DNA of 64,000 bases from Flavobacterium sp. CECT 9288 (GTDB lineage: Bacteria; Bacteroidota; Bacteroidia; Flavobacteriales; Flavobacteriaceae), in contig NZ_OU957226.1 of the NCBI RefSeq assembly GCF_918731615.1, positions 3,473,501-3,537,500 of the forward strand, in the 5' to 3' direction. Each line of letters starts with the position of its first letter. Position 1 is the stretch's first letter. The position numbers were made by a program, and so were the translations under genes. Under the pieces are notes generated by a model that saw only the letters and a list, made by a program, of their open reading frames with translations, ran no database searches and was not told the DNA's origin. Shown in pieces: positions 45,756-54,729 of this stretch.

Positions 45756-46805
45756 TTATGCAGTAGTTTTTTCTAAAGTTGCTGTTGTAGATACGCCTGT
45801 CCAGGTAGTAATCCAGTTTCCTACTGTTTTACACCAATCTTCATCGTCATTTAAACAAGGAATGGCCATGAATTTTTCTCCTCCATGGTGTAAAAATTCT
45901 TCATTGGCTTCCATAGCAATTTCCTCTAAAGTCTCTAAACAGTCTGATACAAAAGCAGGTGTCACTACGGCTAGATTTTTAATGCCGTTTTTTGGCATTT
46001 TGTTAACTTCAACATCTGTGTAGGGAGTCAACCATTTGTCGCCCGCTAAACGCGATTGAAACGTTTGGCTGTATTTTCCTTCTGGGATTCCTAACAATTT
46101 AACCACTTGTTTTGTGGTTTCGTAGCATTGATGACGATAACAAAATTCGTGAGCCGGTGATGGTGTATTGCAACAAGAGCCATCTATTTTACAATGTGAT
46201 TTTGTGATGTCTGTTTTGCGAATGTGGCGTTCTGGAATTCCGTGGTATGAAAACAACAAATGATCGTAATCAAAACCTTCTAAATGCCCTTTTATAGAAT
46301 CAGCTAGATTTTTCAAATAATCTGGTTTGTTGTAAAAAGCTGGAACAATTGTGAATTTCATTTCAGGGAAATACTTTTTGCGGTGTTCCTCTGCTAGTTC
46401 TAGAATAGTCGTAGTTGAAGCCATTGCGTGTTGCGGATACAATGGAAAAAGCAACACTTCGGTCACCCCTTTATCGTGTAATTCTTGTAATCCAGATAAA
46501 AGTGATGGATTGCCGTAACGCATAGCCAGAGCAACAGGAACATCTACGAGTTTTTGTACTTTTTCGTGCATTCTTCTTGATATGACTACAAGTGGAGAGC
46601 CTTCGTCCCACCAAATTCTAGCATACGCCGCCGCTGATTTCTTAGGTCTTGTTTGTAAAATGATTCCGCGTACTAGTAATGCACGTAATAAAAACGGAAC
46701 GTCAATTACATATTTATCCATTAAAAACTCATCTAAATAAGGTTTTACATCTTTTGGAGTTGGACTTTCGGGAGAACCTAAATTTACTAATAATACACCT
46801 TTCAT
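45756..46805 (-). CDS. hemH: Ferrochelatase
   Basis: A 349-residue enzyme that inserts ferrous iron into protoporphyrin IX, the last step of protohaem synthesis. It begins MKGVLLVNLGSPESPTPKDV, the family start. The catalytic His lies in LLFSYHGIPERHIRKTD. Cys residues cluster in DGSCCNTPSPAHEFCYRHQC, suggesting an iron-sulphur or metal site that some ferrochelatases carry. It also has SRLAGDKWLTPYTD and the conserved acidic loop around FVSDCLETLEEIAME. It is first of the run hemH-MATE-hemJ. A -7 element lies at 46825-46832. Confidence 0.95.
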   Translation of the reverse strand: MKGVLLVNLGSPESPTPKDVKPYLDEFLMDKYVIDVPFLLRALLVRGIILQTRPKKSAAAYARIWWDEGSPLVVISRRMHEKVQKLVDVPVALAMRYGNPSLLSGLQELHDKGVTEVLLFPLYPQHAMASTTTILELAEEHRKKYFPEMKFTIVPAFYNKPDYLKNLADSIKGHLEGFDYDHLLFSYHGIPERHIRKTDITKSHCKIDGSCCNTPSPAHEFCYRHQCYETTKQVVKLLGIPEGKYSQTFQSRLAGDKWLTPYTDVEVNKMPKNGIKNLAVVTPAFVSDCLETLEEIAMEANEEFLHHGGEKFMAIPCLNDDEDWCKTVGNWITTWTGVSTTATLEKTTA

Positions 46806-46824
46806 CTTGTCTTTTTTTATGAAG

Positions 46825-46832
46825 CAAAAGTA
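46825..46832 (-). promoter_or_regulatory. -7 promoter element of hemH
   Basis: The minus strand reads TACTTTTG, matching TAnnTTTG, 19 bases upstream of the hemH ATG. No proper TTG partner is seen. Confidence 0.5.
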
Positions 46833-46903
46833 ACTAAACCTGCTTTTTTATACTTTGTGATTAACTATTTTTTATTTATTGTTTAATATACGAAAACAAT
46901 TGT

Positions 46904-47779
46904 TTACTGCATATTAGGGTTTATGGACATCAAATACTTTTTGGGTGTGGTAGCAAATTTCTTTTTGAATGCTGTAATAAAATGACTTCCAGTGCTGTAT
47001 CCTATTTTCAACCCCACTTCGTTTACGTTGTAAGAGCCACTATCTAGTAGTTTTCGAGCAAAATCCATTTTATAGTCAAATAAAAATCCGTATACGGTGT
47101 CACCATAAATTTGTTTGAAACCCATTTTGAGTTTTTTTAAATTCAGACCTATTTCATCTGCTAATTCTTGTAAACCTGGTGGTTCAGCCATGTTAGCAAT
47201 AATGATTTCTTTGGCTTTTTTTATTTTGATCACATTGTCTTCATCTATTAAAAAAGGACATTGCTCTGCATTTGGATCTTCTGTTCTATTGAAGTAGAGG
47301 CTTAATAACTCATACCCTTTGCCTTTGTAATACAAGTTTTTTATAGATGGATGCAAGCTGTAATGAAACAACTGTGATAGCACTATTGCCATTGATGGGC
47401 TAATGTTTCCTTCGTTATAATATTTTTTATCTTTATTATCGGCGCTCAAAAAAGTAATATAATCTGCCTCAGTAGAGAATAGCGCATGGAATTTTTTGAT
47501 TGAAATAATTACAGATATCACCCAAGAATTTGGAGCTAGTTCTAAATTAAGCGGTAATTCTTTTTGTGGATTATAAAGTAATAATGATTTTTCCTCTTTG
47601 AGTTCTAGCGCATAGTTTCCTTGATTAAAAATAAATTTAGCGCTTCCTTTTAATCCAAAATGAAACTGAATCAAGCCACTGCTCACCTCGCGTTGTGCAT
47701 GGAAAGGGTTAATACCATCATTTTGAAACCGAATTAGCGTAAAATCGTCTTCAATTTTTATAATTTCTTGTGAACTCAT
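46904..47779 (-). CDS. AraC-family transcriptional regulator
   Basis: A 291-residue regulator with an N-terminal cupin-like sensing domain (residues ~1-150) and a C-terminal double helix-turn-helix at ~205-285. The latter shows LQELADEIGLNLKKLKMGFK and the AraC signature VNEVGLKIGYSTGSHFITAF...FATTPKKYL. It resembles PchR-type regulators that sense siderophore or iron status. It lies between hemH (98 bases away, same strand) and the divergent hemA (227 bases), so control of haem genes is a reasonable inference. Its promoter is seen at 47873-47904. The ligand is unknown. Confidence 0.9.
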   Translation of the reverse strand: MSSQEIIKIEDDFTLIRFQNDGINPFHAQREVSSGLIQFHFGLKGSAKFIFNQGNYALELKEEKSLLLYNPQKELPLNLELAPNSWVISVIISIKKFHALFSTEADYITFLSADNKDKKYYNEGNISPSMAIVLSQLFHYSLHPSIKNLYYKGKGYELLSLYFNRTEDPNAEQCPFLIDEDNVIKIKKAKEIIIANMAEPPGLQELADEIGLNLKKLKMGFKQIYGDTVYGFLFDYKMDFARKLLDSGSYNVNEVGLKIGYSTGSHFITAFKKKFATTPKKYLMSINPNMQ

Positions 47780-47872
47780 AGCGGTATTTTTTTAATATAA
47801 AAATCATATTCAGGAAACGTATTTATTTAGAACAACTCTAAATAAAGAGATTCAAAGCACTTGAATTCATTA

Positions 47873-47904
47873 CAAAAATAAGTTTTTTTGGTTAATAAAT
47901 ACAA
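47873..47904 (-). promoter_or_regulatory. Promoter of the AraC-family regulator
   Basis: On the minus strand: TTG (47904-47902), 21-base spacer, TATTTTTG (47880-47873). It gives a leader of about 90 bases. Confidence 0.55.
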
Positions 47905-47973
47905 TTAGAATCAAAAAATCATTAAGCGATACAAAAAGAACTTCTAGCGTTATTTTTATAACTACTGTAGTAC

Positions 47974-47981
47974 TAATTTTG
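47974..47981 (+). promoter_or_regulatory. -7 promoter element of hemA
   Basis: TAATTTTG, exact match to TAnnTTTG, 25 bases before the hemA ATG. No TTG at the normal distance, so activation by a regulator, for example the divergent AraC protein, is possible. Confidence 0.5.
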
Positions 47982-48006
47982 TTTCACTTTTTGGAAAAGT
48001 GCAAAT

Positions 48007-49263
48007 ATGGAAAACAATAACACATCAAAGCATCAATATTTTTACGCGGTTGGGTTAAGCTACAAGAAAGCCGATGCAGAGATCAGAGGGAAGTTTAGTT
48101 TAGATGGTGTTGCAAAAACTCGTTTGTTAGAGCAAGCTAAGAATGAAGGAATAGAGAGTTTAATAGTTACTTCAACCTGTAACCGTACTGAAATTTATGG
48201 TTTTGCAGAACATCCATTTCAATTGATCAAATTGATTTGTGAGAACAGTCAAGGTTCAGTTGAATCCTTTCAAAAGGTAGGATTTGTTTATAAAAATCAA
48301 GAAGCCATTAGTCATTTATTTCGAGTGGGAACGGGTCTTGATAGTCAGATTTTGGGAGATTTTGAAATTATTGCTCAAATCAAATCCAGTTTTTCACAGT
48401 CAAAAGGATTGGGCTTAGCCAATGCTTTTTTGGAACGATTGGTCAATTCTGTCATTCAAGCTAGTAAAAAAATAAAAACCGATACCGAGATAAGTTCCGG
48501 AGCTACATCAGTTTCTTTTGCGGCAGTGCAATACATTATCAAAAATGTTGAAGACATTGGTAACAAAAACATTTTACTTTTTGGTACGGGAAAAATTGGT
48601 AGAAATACCTGTGAAAACCTAGTAAAGCATACTAAAAACGAACACATAACCTTAATCAATAGAACCAAAGAAAAGGCAGAAAAACTGGCTGGAAAATTAA
48701 ATCTTATTGTTAAGGATTACTCAGAATTACATCTTGAATTACAAAAAGCGGATGTTGTTGTGGTTGCCACCGGTGCACAAAATCCAACAATTGACAAAGC
48801 GATTTTGAATTTGAAAAAACCACTGTTGATTTTAGATTTGTCAATTCCAAAAAATGCACATGAAAACGTGGAAGAACTGGATGGAGTGACCTTAATTCAT
48901 ATGGATTATTTGTCACAGTTGACAGATGAAACTTTGGAAAACAGAAAAAAACACATTCCAGCTGCCGAAGCGATTATCGAAGAAATTAAGGAAGAGTTCA
49001 TCACTTGGACCAAAGGCAGAAAGTTTGCGCCAACAATTAATGCCTTGAAAGCAAAATTGAACGCAATAAAAGCATCTGAACTTGATTTTCAAAGCAAGAA
49101 AATATCTAACTTCAATGAAGAACAAGCGGAAATAATAAGCAACCGCATTATCCAAAAAATTACAACCCATTTTGCCAATCATTTAAAAGATGATAACACC
49201 ATGGTGGATGAAAGTATTGAATGGATTGAGAAAGTTTTTAAAATAGGAGCAACGGCTAAATAA
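48007..49263 (+). CDS. hemA: Glutamyl-tRNA reductase
   Basis: A 418-residue enzyme that reduces glutamyl-tRNA to glutamate-1-semialdehyde with NADPH, the first committed step of the C5 tetrapyrrole pathway. The catalytic Cys58 is in IVTSTCNRTEIY. A Rossmann NADPH site follows (NILLFGTGKIGRNTCENL). The dimerisation helices are at the C-terminus. The pathway partner hemL (aminomutase) is not in the window. It is divergent from the AraC gene and starts the plus-strand haem run. hemC follows after 67 bases. Confidence 0.96.
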   Translation: MENNNTSKHQYFYAVGLSYKKADAEIRGKFSLDGVAKTRLLEQAKNEGIESLIVTSTCNRTEIYGFAEHPFQLIKLICENSQGSVESFQKVGFVYKNQEAISHLFRVGTGLDSQILGDFEIIAQIKSSFSQSKGLGLANAFLERLVNSVIQASKKIKTDTEISSGATSVSFAAVQYIIKNVEDIGNKNILLFGTGKIGRNTCENLVKHTKNEHITLINRTKEKAEKLAGKLNLIVKDYSELHLELQKADVVVVATGAQNPTIDKAILNLKKPLLILDLSIPKNAHENVEELDGVTLIHMDYLSQLTDETLENRKKHIPAAEAIIEEIKEEFITWTKGRKFAPTINALKAKLNAIKASELDFQSKKISNFNEEQAEIISNRIIQKITTHFANHLKDDNTMVDESIEWIEKVFKIGATAK

Positions 49264-49330
49264 AGTTGGCGCCATTAAAATCAAATCAGGAGATAACTTC
49301 ATTTCTCATGGGTTTGAAAAAAATATAATT

Positions 49331-50248
49331 GTGAACAAAACGATACGCATAGGAACCCGTGATAGTGAACTCGCACTCTGGCAAGCCCACACAGTTCAAA
49401 ATAAGTTAAACGATTTAGGATACAAAACTGAAATTGTAGCCGTAAAATCGCAAGGCGATATCATTCTTGATAAGCCTCTTTATGAATTAGGAATAACCGG
49501 AATTTTTACCAAAACACTCGATGTTGCTATGATTAATGGCGATGTGGATATTGCGGTACATTCTATGAAAGATGTTCCAACTGCATTACCACACGGAATT
49601 GTTCAAGCAGCCGTTCTCGAAAGAGCCAATACACTCGATATTTTAGTACACAAAGGCAATCTCGATTTTTTAAATCAAACCGGTACCATTGCCACAGGCA
49701 GTTTGCGCCGTCAAGCACAATGGCTTAATAAATATCCTATTCATACTGTTGTTGATTTGCGCGGAAATGTAAATTCACGCATGAAAAAGCTGCAAGAAAG
49801 CGATTGGAGTGGAGCTGTATTTGCAGCAGCAGGGCTAGAAAGAATTAATCTTAAACCAGAAGACTATATTGATCTTGATTGGATGATTCCCGCACCAGCC
49901 CAAGGAGCTATGCTGGTTGTAGCTATGGCAAATGATGAGTATTCTAGACAGGCATTGCACGAACTTAATGATATTGATACTGAAATTTGTACCCACATTG
50001 AAAGACAATTTCTTAAAACTTTAGAAGGTGGTTGTACAGCGCCCATTGGTGCTTTAGCCGTTTTTGTAGAAGACGATATTGTTTTTAAAGGTGTTTTGTT
50101 TTCTATTGATGGAAAAGAAAAAATCGAAGTAGAAAGAACCGTTCCGATGCAAGAATGGAAAAAGTTGGGGTACTTTTGCGCACAAGAAATTCTTGAAAAT
50201 GGTGGTGTAGCGTTGATGAAATCTATAAAAGAGAAATTAAAAAAATAA
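49331..50248 (+). CDS. hemC: Porphobilinogen deaminase
   Basis: A 305-residue hydroxymethylbilane synthase that joins four porphobilinogens. The start codon is GTG at 49331 (NKTIRIGTRDSELALWQ follows); the ATG at 49309 runs into a stop after six codons. The dipyrromethane cofactor attaches to Cys235 in EGGCTAPIGA. Other motifs are VHSMKDVPTALP and TGSLRRQAQ with the substrate-binding arginines. hemD starts at the last base of its stop codon (TAATG), so translation is coupled. Confidence 0.96.
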   Translation: MNKTIRIGTRDSELALWQAHTVQNKLNDLGYKTEIVAVKSQGDIILDKPLYELGITGIFTKTLDVAMINGDVDIAVHSMKDVPTALPHGIVQAAVLERANTLDILVHKGNLDFLNQTGTIATGSLRRQAQWLNKYPIHTVVDLRGNVNSRMKKLQESDWSGAVFAAAGLERINLKPEDYIDLDWMIPAPAQGAMLVVAMANDEYSRQALHELNDIDTEICTHIERQFLKTLEGGCTAPIGALAVFVEDDIVFKGVLFSIDGKEKIEVERTVPMQEWKKLGYFCAQEILENGGVALMKSIKEKLKK

Positions 50249-50928
50249 TGGAGCAAATTAGTATTTTATCAACCAAAACACTTTCTGGAATTCAAAGAAA
50301 AGCGGTACTCGATGCCAACTTTGATCTCTTGGAACAAGATTTTATCGAAGTAACAAACACTCCATTTTCCCTTCAAAATATTCAAGAAAACCTCATTTTT
50401 AGCAGTCAAAACGCTGTTTTAAGTCTTATAGAACAAGACGGTTGGGAGGGTTTACGAACCAAAACTGCTTTTTGTGTAGGCATCAAAACCAAAGAATTAC
50501 TGGAGCAAAATGGCTTCACGGTAGATGTTTACATGGATTATGCTTCAGAGCTAGCCGAAATCATCACCTTAATTTACAGTCAAAACAGTTATACTTTTTT
50601 TAGTGGTAATTTGCGTAAGGAAACCTTACCACAAGCACTAAAAGATGCTGGAATCGTGTTTAATGAAATTGAAGTGTATCAAACTAAGTTGGCACCATTT
50701 AAAATTTCAAGTTTAGAAAATTTTGCAGGTATCCTCTTTTTTAGTCCATCGGGAGTAGAGAGTTACTTGAAAGAAAATAAGCTAAAAAAAGAAGTTTGCT
50801 TTTGCATTGGCGAGACTACCGCCGCAGCTTTGAAAGGAAAAACAAAGAGTATTGTGGTAGCCGAAGAGCCCACTATTGAAGATTTAATTATCGGACTAAT
50901 TGAATATTATACAACAGAAAGCGAATAA
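50248..50928 (+). CDS. hemD: Uroporphyrinogen-III synthase
   Basis: A 226-residue enzyme closing and inverting ring D of hydroxymethylbilane. The sequence is poorly conserved, as is normal for the family. Recognisable parts are LIFSSQNAVLSLIEQDGW, the linker CVGIKTKELLEQNGF and LFFSPSGVESYL plus CIGETTAAAL in the second domain. The start overlaps the hemC stop by one base (TAATG). hemE follows after 54 bases. The order hemC-hemD-hemE supports the call more than sequence alone. Confidence 0.92.
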   Translation: MEQISILSTKTLSGIQRKAVLDANFDLLEQDFIEVTNTPFSLQNIQENLIFSSQNAVLSLIEQDGWEGLRTKTAFCVGIKTKELLEQNGFTVDVYMDYASELAEIITLIYSQNSYTFFSGNLRKETLPQALKDAGIVFNEIEVYQTKLAPFKISSLENFAGILFFSPSGVESYLKENKLKKEVCFCIGETTAAALKGKTKSIVVAEEPTIEDLIIGLIEYYTTESE

Positions 50929-50982
50929 CGCCCATCAAATAGATCAAAACAAACCCTCAAAGAGGAATTAAAAAATAGAATT

Positions 50983-52008
50983 ATGTTAAAAAATGACTTG
51001 TTTTTAAGAGCACTAAAAGGAGAAACTGTTGAACGCCCACCGGTATGGATGATGCGTCAAGCAGGAAGGTATTTGCCAGAATTTAGAGCTTTGCGAGACA
51101 AATATGATTTTTTCACTCGTTGCGAAACACCTGAATTAGCTGCCGAAATTACGGTGCAACCCATTCGCAGAATTGCTCCAGATGCTGCCATTTTATTTTC
51201 GGATATTCTTGTTGTGCCTCGCGCTATGGGAATTCACGTGGAATTAAAAGACAATTTAGGACCAATTATCCCGAATCCCATTCGTACCATGGAACAAGTG
51301 AACCAAGTTTTCGTTCCGGATGTAAATGAAACTTTGGGTTACGTTTTTGATGCGGTTAAGTTGACAAAAGAAATGTTGAACGATGAGGTGCCTTTAATAG
51401 GTTTTGCGGGTTCGCCATGGACTATTTTTTGTTATGCTGTTGAAGGCAAGGGCTCTAAAAGTTTTGATACTGCCAAAGGATTCTGTTTCTCAGATCCAGT
51501 AGCGGCGCACACTTTATTACAAAAAATCACCGATACCACTATTTTATACTTATTAGAAAAAGTAAAATCAGGTGTAAATGCAGTTCAGATTTTTGATTCT
51601 TGGGGTGGCATGTTGTCGCCAGTTGATTACCAAGAATTCTCATGGAAATACATCAACCAAATCATTGATGCCTTAGCTGAGGTAACTCCAGTTATTGTTT
51701 TTGGTAAAGGATGTTGGTTTGCTTTAAATGAAATGGGAAAAAGTAAAGCCTCTGCATTAGGTGTAGATTGGACTTGCTCACCTAGAAATGCACGTTATTT
51801 GTCAGGTGGAAACATAACTTTACAAGGTAATTTTGATCCTTCTCGATTATTTTCTCCAATTCCAGTGATTAAGAAAATGGTTCATGAAATGATTGACGAA
51901 TTTGGAAAAGACAAATACATCGTAAATCTTGGTCACGGAATTTTACCTAATATCCCTGTGGATCACGCCAAAGCCTTTATTGATGCGGTGAAGGAGTATA
52001 AATCATAA
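50983..52008 (+). CDS. hemE: Uroporphyrinogen decarboxylase
   Basis: A 341-residue enzyme that removes four acetate carboxyls from uroporphyrinogen III to give coproporphyrinogen III. Signature motifs are [20 protein letters not shown] (residues ~19-38), with the conserved arginines, and [14 protein letters not shown] with the catalytic aspartate. [19 protein letters not shown] and [14 protein letters not shown] are also present. Length is normal. It is the last core gene before the AlbA_2/HATPase gene interrupts the haem run. Confidence 0.97.
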   Translation: MLKNDLFLRALKGETVERPPVWMMRQAGRYLPEFRALRDKYDFFTRCETPELAAEITVQPIRRIAPDAAILFSDILVVPRAMGIHVELKDNLGPIIPNPIRTMEQVNQVFVPDVNETLGYVFDAVKLTKEMLNDEVPLIGFAGSPWTIFCYAVEGKGSKSFDTAKGFCFSDPVAAHTLLQKITDTTILYLLEKVKSGVNAVQIFDSWGGMLSPVDYQEFSWKYINQIIDALAEVTPVIVFGKGCWFALNEMGKSKASALGVDWTCSPRNARYLSGGNITLQGNFDPSRLFSPIPVIKKMVHEMIDEFGKDKYIVNLGHGILPNIPVDHAKAFIDAVKEYKS

Positions 52009-52038
52009 TTGCTACGAAATGATAATATCCTATATTTG
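52009..52038 (+). promoter_or_regulatory. Promoter of the AlbA_2/HATPase gene
   Basis: TTG at 52009-52011, 19-base spacer, TATATTTG at 52031-52038, a full promoter, 21 bases before the ATG at 52060. It lies directly after the hemE stop and can drive the gene and hemF-hemB behind it. Confidence 0.8.
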
Positions 52039-52059
52039 TAATTAACACAAACGCATAAA

Positions 52060-53721
52060 ATGACTGAAAAAGAATTACATGATTATTTAAAGACATATTA
52101 TCCAATCGAAAACGAGAAATGCGAATGGAAAGAATTTAAGTCGTTAAAAAATTCTGTTTCAGGAGATTCAGCTAGTGATATTATATCTTATATTTCGGCT
52201 ATTGCAAATATGCAAGGCGGAAATTTAATAATCGGAATTCAAGACAAAACTTTAAATATTGTTGGAATTCAAGATTTTGCCGGTTATACAATTGAAAATA
52301 TAAGATTCAGAATTAACGGAAATGTTACAAATCTTAATGTTGACGAATTTAGTGTTAGGGAGTGTATTACATCTGACACTAATAAAGTAGTTTGGATTTT
52401 TCATATTCCTAAACACCAATTTAGGTTGCCAGTTTATGCTCATAAAAAAGCATGGCAACGCATTGATGATAATTTAGTCGAAATGACAAAAGCAAGATTG
52501 GATGCAATTCTTGAACAAGTTCAAATCAATGAAGATTGGTCTAAAGTAATTATTCCAGAAGCAACTTTGGACGATTTAGATATAGAAGCTATAATAAAAG
52601 CCAGAGTTGAATTTAAAAAACGAAATCCCAAATATTCAGCTGAAGTTGACAATTGGAACGATGTAGATTTTTTAAACAAAGCAAAACTTACTATCAAGGG
52701 AAAGTTAACTAGAACAGCTTTAATTCTTTTAGGAAAAGATGAATCTGAACATTATCTAGGTTCTTCTGTTAAAATCAGATGGAATCTAAAAACGATTGAT
52801 AATCAGGATAAAGATTTTGAAATATTTTCTGTTCCATTCATATTGTCAGTGGATGAAGTTTATAAAAAAATCAGAAATTTAAAATACCGTTATTTACGCG
52901 ATGGGACTTTGTTTCCAGACGAAGTATTGAGGTACGAGCCCTTTATTATAAGAGAATCGTTAAACAATGCTATTGCGCATCAGGACTATTCTAAAGGAGC
53001 AAGAATTAATGTAGTAGAGTTTGAGGATGACCATTTAGTGTTTTCTAATTATGGTTCATTTTTACCAAAGTCAGTTGAGGATGTAGTTTTGAATGATACG
53101 CCTGAAGAAGTGTATCGAAATCCTTTTTTGGTTGAAGCAATGAAAAATTTGGATATGATAGAAACACAAGGTGGAGGTATTCGAAAAATATTTAACTTCC
53201 AAAAACAACGTTTCTTTCCTTTACCAGATTATGATTTTGAAGATAATAAGGTGAAGGTGACTATAATTGGTAAAATTTTAGATGAAAACTTTGCTAAGAT
53301 TATTATCAAAAACTCCAATTTAGGTTTAGACGAAATTATTTTGTTAGATAAAGTTCAAAAACAAAAAGAAATTTCAGAAAATGAATTTAAATATCTCAAA
53401 AAATTAAAGTGTGTTGAAGGTAGAAGACCTAACATTTATTTATCATATAAAATTATTGAATCTACGAATGACGAAGATTTAAAAGTCGAATATCTGGCTA
53501 ATCGTAGTTTTGATGATTCGCATTTTAAAGATATGATATTAGAATATCTTAAAAAATGGGGAAAAACTAAACGTAATAAAATTGATAACTTAATTATTCC
53601 TAAATTATCAACTGCTTTGTCTGAAGAAAAGAAAAAAAATAAGGTAACTAATTATCTTTCTGCATTAAGGATGGAAGGTAAAATTATTAACAGGCCTGGG
53701 TATTTTTGGGAAATTGTTTAA
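52060..53721 (+). CDS. AlbA_2 / HATPase (RecG C-terminal-like, Schlafen-type) ATP-binding protein
   Basis: A 553-residue protein with an N-terminal AlbA_2 (Schlafen-like) domain. It has CEWKEFKSLKNSVSGDSASD and ISAIANMQGGNLIIGIQD at residues ~20-75, and IPKHQFRLPVY follows. A GHKL/HATPase_c_4 segment has RESLNNAIAHQDYSKGARIN (~302-321) and then FSNYGSFLPKSVEDV and NLDMIETQGGGIRKIF. The C-terminal ~150 residues look like winged-helix modules. Such proteins are often accessory regulators or linked to mobile DNA and defence. It sits between hemE and hemF with its own promoter, so it is likely an insertion into the haem run. Its codon use looks AT-richer than neighbours by eye. Confidence 0.85.
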   Translation: MTEKELHDYLKTYYPIENEKCEWKEFKSLKNSVSGDSASDIISYISAIANMQGGNLIIGIQDKTLNIVGIQDFAGYTIENIRFRINGNVTNLNVDEFSVRECITSDTNKVVWIFHIPKHQFRLPVYAHKKAWQRIDDNLVEMTKARLDAILEQVQINEDWSKVIIPEATLDDLDIEAIIKARVEFKKRNPKYSAEVDNWNDVDFLNKAKLTIKGKLTRTALILLGKDESEHYLGSSVKIRWNLKTIDNQDKDFEIFSVPFILSVDEVYKKIRNLKYRYLRDGTLFPDEVLRYEPFIIRESLNNAIAHQDYSKGARINVVEFEDDHLVFSNYGSFLPKSVEDVVLNDTPEEVYRNPFLVEAMKNLDMIETQGGGIRKIFNFQKQRFFPLPDYDFEDNKVKVTIIGKILDENFAKIIIKNSNLGLDEIILLDKVQKQKEISENEFKYLKKLKCVEGRRPNIYLSYKIIESTNDEDLKVEYLANRSFDDSHFKDMILEYLKKWGKTKRNKIDNLIIPKLSTALSEEKKKNKVTNYLSALRMEGKIINRPGYFWEIV

Positions 53722-53730
53722 AAGGTTTTT

Positions 53731-53770
53731 AAACACTTTTAAACACTTTTAAATACTTTTAAACACTTTT
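53731..53770 (+). repeat. Four 10-bp phased direct repeats before hemF
   Basis: AAACACTTTT, AAACACTTTT, AAATACTTTT and AAACACTTTT in direct contact, period 10 bases (one helix turn), beginning 9 bases after the upstream stop. The third copy creates TACTTTTA (53754-53761) and the last creates CACTTTTG (53764-53771), each one mismatch from the -7 consensus. hemF starts at 53782. Confidence 0.85.
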
Positions 53771-53781
53771 GCATTTCAATA

Positions 53782-54684
53782 ATGAAAAATAAATTTTACA
53801 CCTACATACAAAATCTCCAAGACCAGATTGTTGCTGGCTTAGAAGCCGTTGAAGGTCATGCCAAATTCAAGGAAGATCTTTGGGAACGTCCAGAAGGCGG
53901 CGGAGGAAGAACACGTGTAATCGAAAACGGAAATGTTATCGAGAAAGGCGGTGTGAATATTTCGGCAGTGCATGGAAAATTACCCGATTCGATGCAAAAA
54001 TTATTCAATGTAGGTGAAGCCGATTTTTTTGCCTGCGGATTGAGTTTGGTAATACATCCTAAAAACCCAATGGCACCTACGGTTCATGCCAATTGGCGCT
54101 ATTTCGAAATGTATGACGATAACGGAAATGTAATCAACAGTTGGTTTGGTGGCGGACAGGATCTAACACCCTATTATTTATTTGAAGAAGATGCGATTCA
54201 TTTTCATCAAACGTGCAAAACAGCATGTGATAAGCACAATCCAGAGTTTTATCCAAAATATAAAAAACAATGTGATGCTTATTTTTGGAACGCACATCGT
54301 AATGAAGCTCGTGGACTAGGCGGATTATTCTTTGATTATTGCAAGGAAACCGAACAAATGTCAATGGAAAACTGGTTTAACTTTGTAACTGAAGTTGGCA
54401 ATTCATTTTTAACCGCTTATGTTCCAATATTAGAAAGACGAAAAAATTTACCATATACCGCAGAACAAAGAACCTGGCAAGAAATTCGTCGTGGACGTTA
54501 TGTCGAGTTTAATTTAGTACATGATAAGGGCACTTTATTTGGCTTAAAAACCAACGGAAGAATTGAGTCAATTTTAATGTCATTACCGCCACATGTTCAG
54601 TGGGTTTACGACCATCATCCAGAATCAGGAAGTGAAGAGGAGAAATTATTGAAAGTGTTGGAGATTCCTGTTGAGTGGATTTAA
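53782..54684 (+). CDS. hemF: Oxygen-dependent coproporphyrinogen III oxidase
   Basis: A 300-residue enzyme that oxidatively decarboxylates coproporphyrinogen III to protoporphyrinogen IX with O2. Family motifs are EGGGGRTRVIENGNVIEKGG, VNISAVHG, MAPTVHANWRYFEM, WFGGGQDLTPYYLFEEDAI-H-F-H, ARGLGGLFFDYC and RRGRYVEFNLVHDKGTLFGL. Presence of hemF and hemJ indicates aerobic synthesis. It lies behind the 10-bp repeats and is followed after 45 bases by the four-helix-bundle gene. Confidence 0.97.
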   Translation: MKNKFYTYIQNLQDQIVAGLEAVEGHAKFKEDLWERPEGGGGRTRVIENGNVIEKGGVNISAVHGKLPDSMQKLFNVGEADFFACGLSLVIHPKNPMAPTVHANWRYFEMYDDNGNVINSWFGGGQDLTPYYLFEEDAIHFHQTCKTACDKHNPEFYPKYKKQCDAYFWNAHRNEARGLGGLFFDYCKETEQMSMENWFNFVTEVGNSFLTAYVPILERRKNLPYTAEQRTWQEIRRGRYVEFNLVHDKGTLFGLKTNGRIESILMSLPPHVQWVYDHHPESGSEEEKLLKVLEIPVEWI

Positions 54685-54689
54685 AGCAA

Positions 54690-54717
54690 TTAGCGCTCAG
54701 CTTTTAGCCATTAGCCT
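54690..54717. repeat. Upstream heptamer array of the four-helix-bundle cassette
   Basis: Four contiguous 7-bp units TTAGCGC, TCAGCTT, TTAGCCA and TTAGCCT, beginning six bases after the hemF stop. The core TTAGC is the reverse complement of the GCTAA core in the array after the gene (55097-55131). Confidence 0.75.
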
Positions 54718-54729
54718 AAATTTAAAAGC

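Noticed and set aside
53721..53781. Repeats before hemF considered as a full promoter
   Set aside because: Each candidate -7 element has one mismatch and no TTG lies at 17-23 bases, so it is listed only as a repeat.
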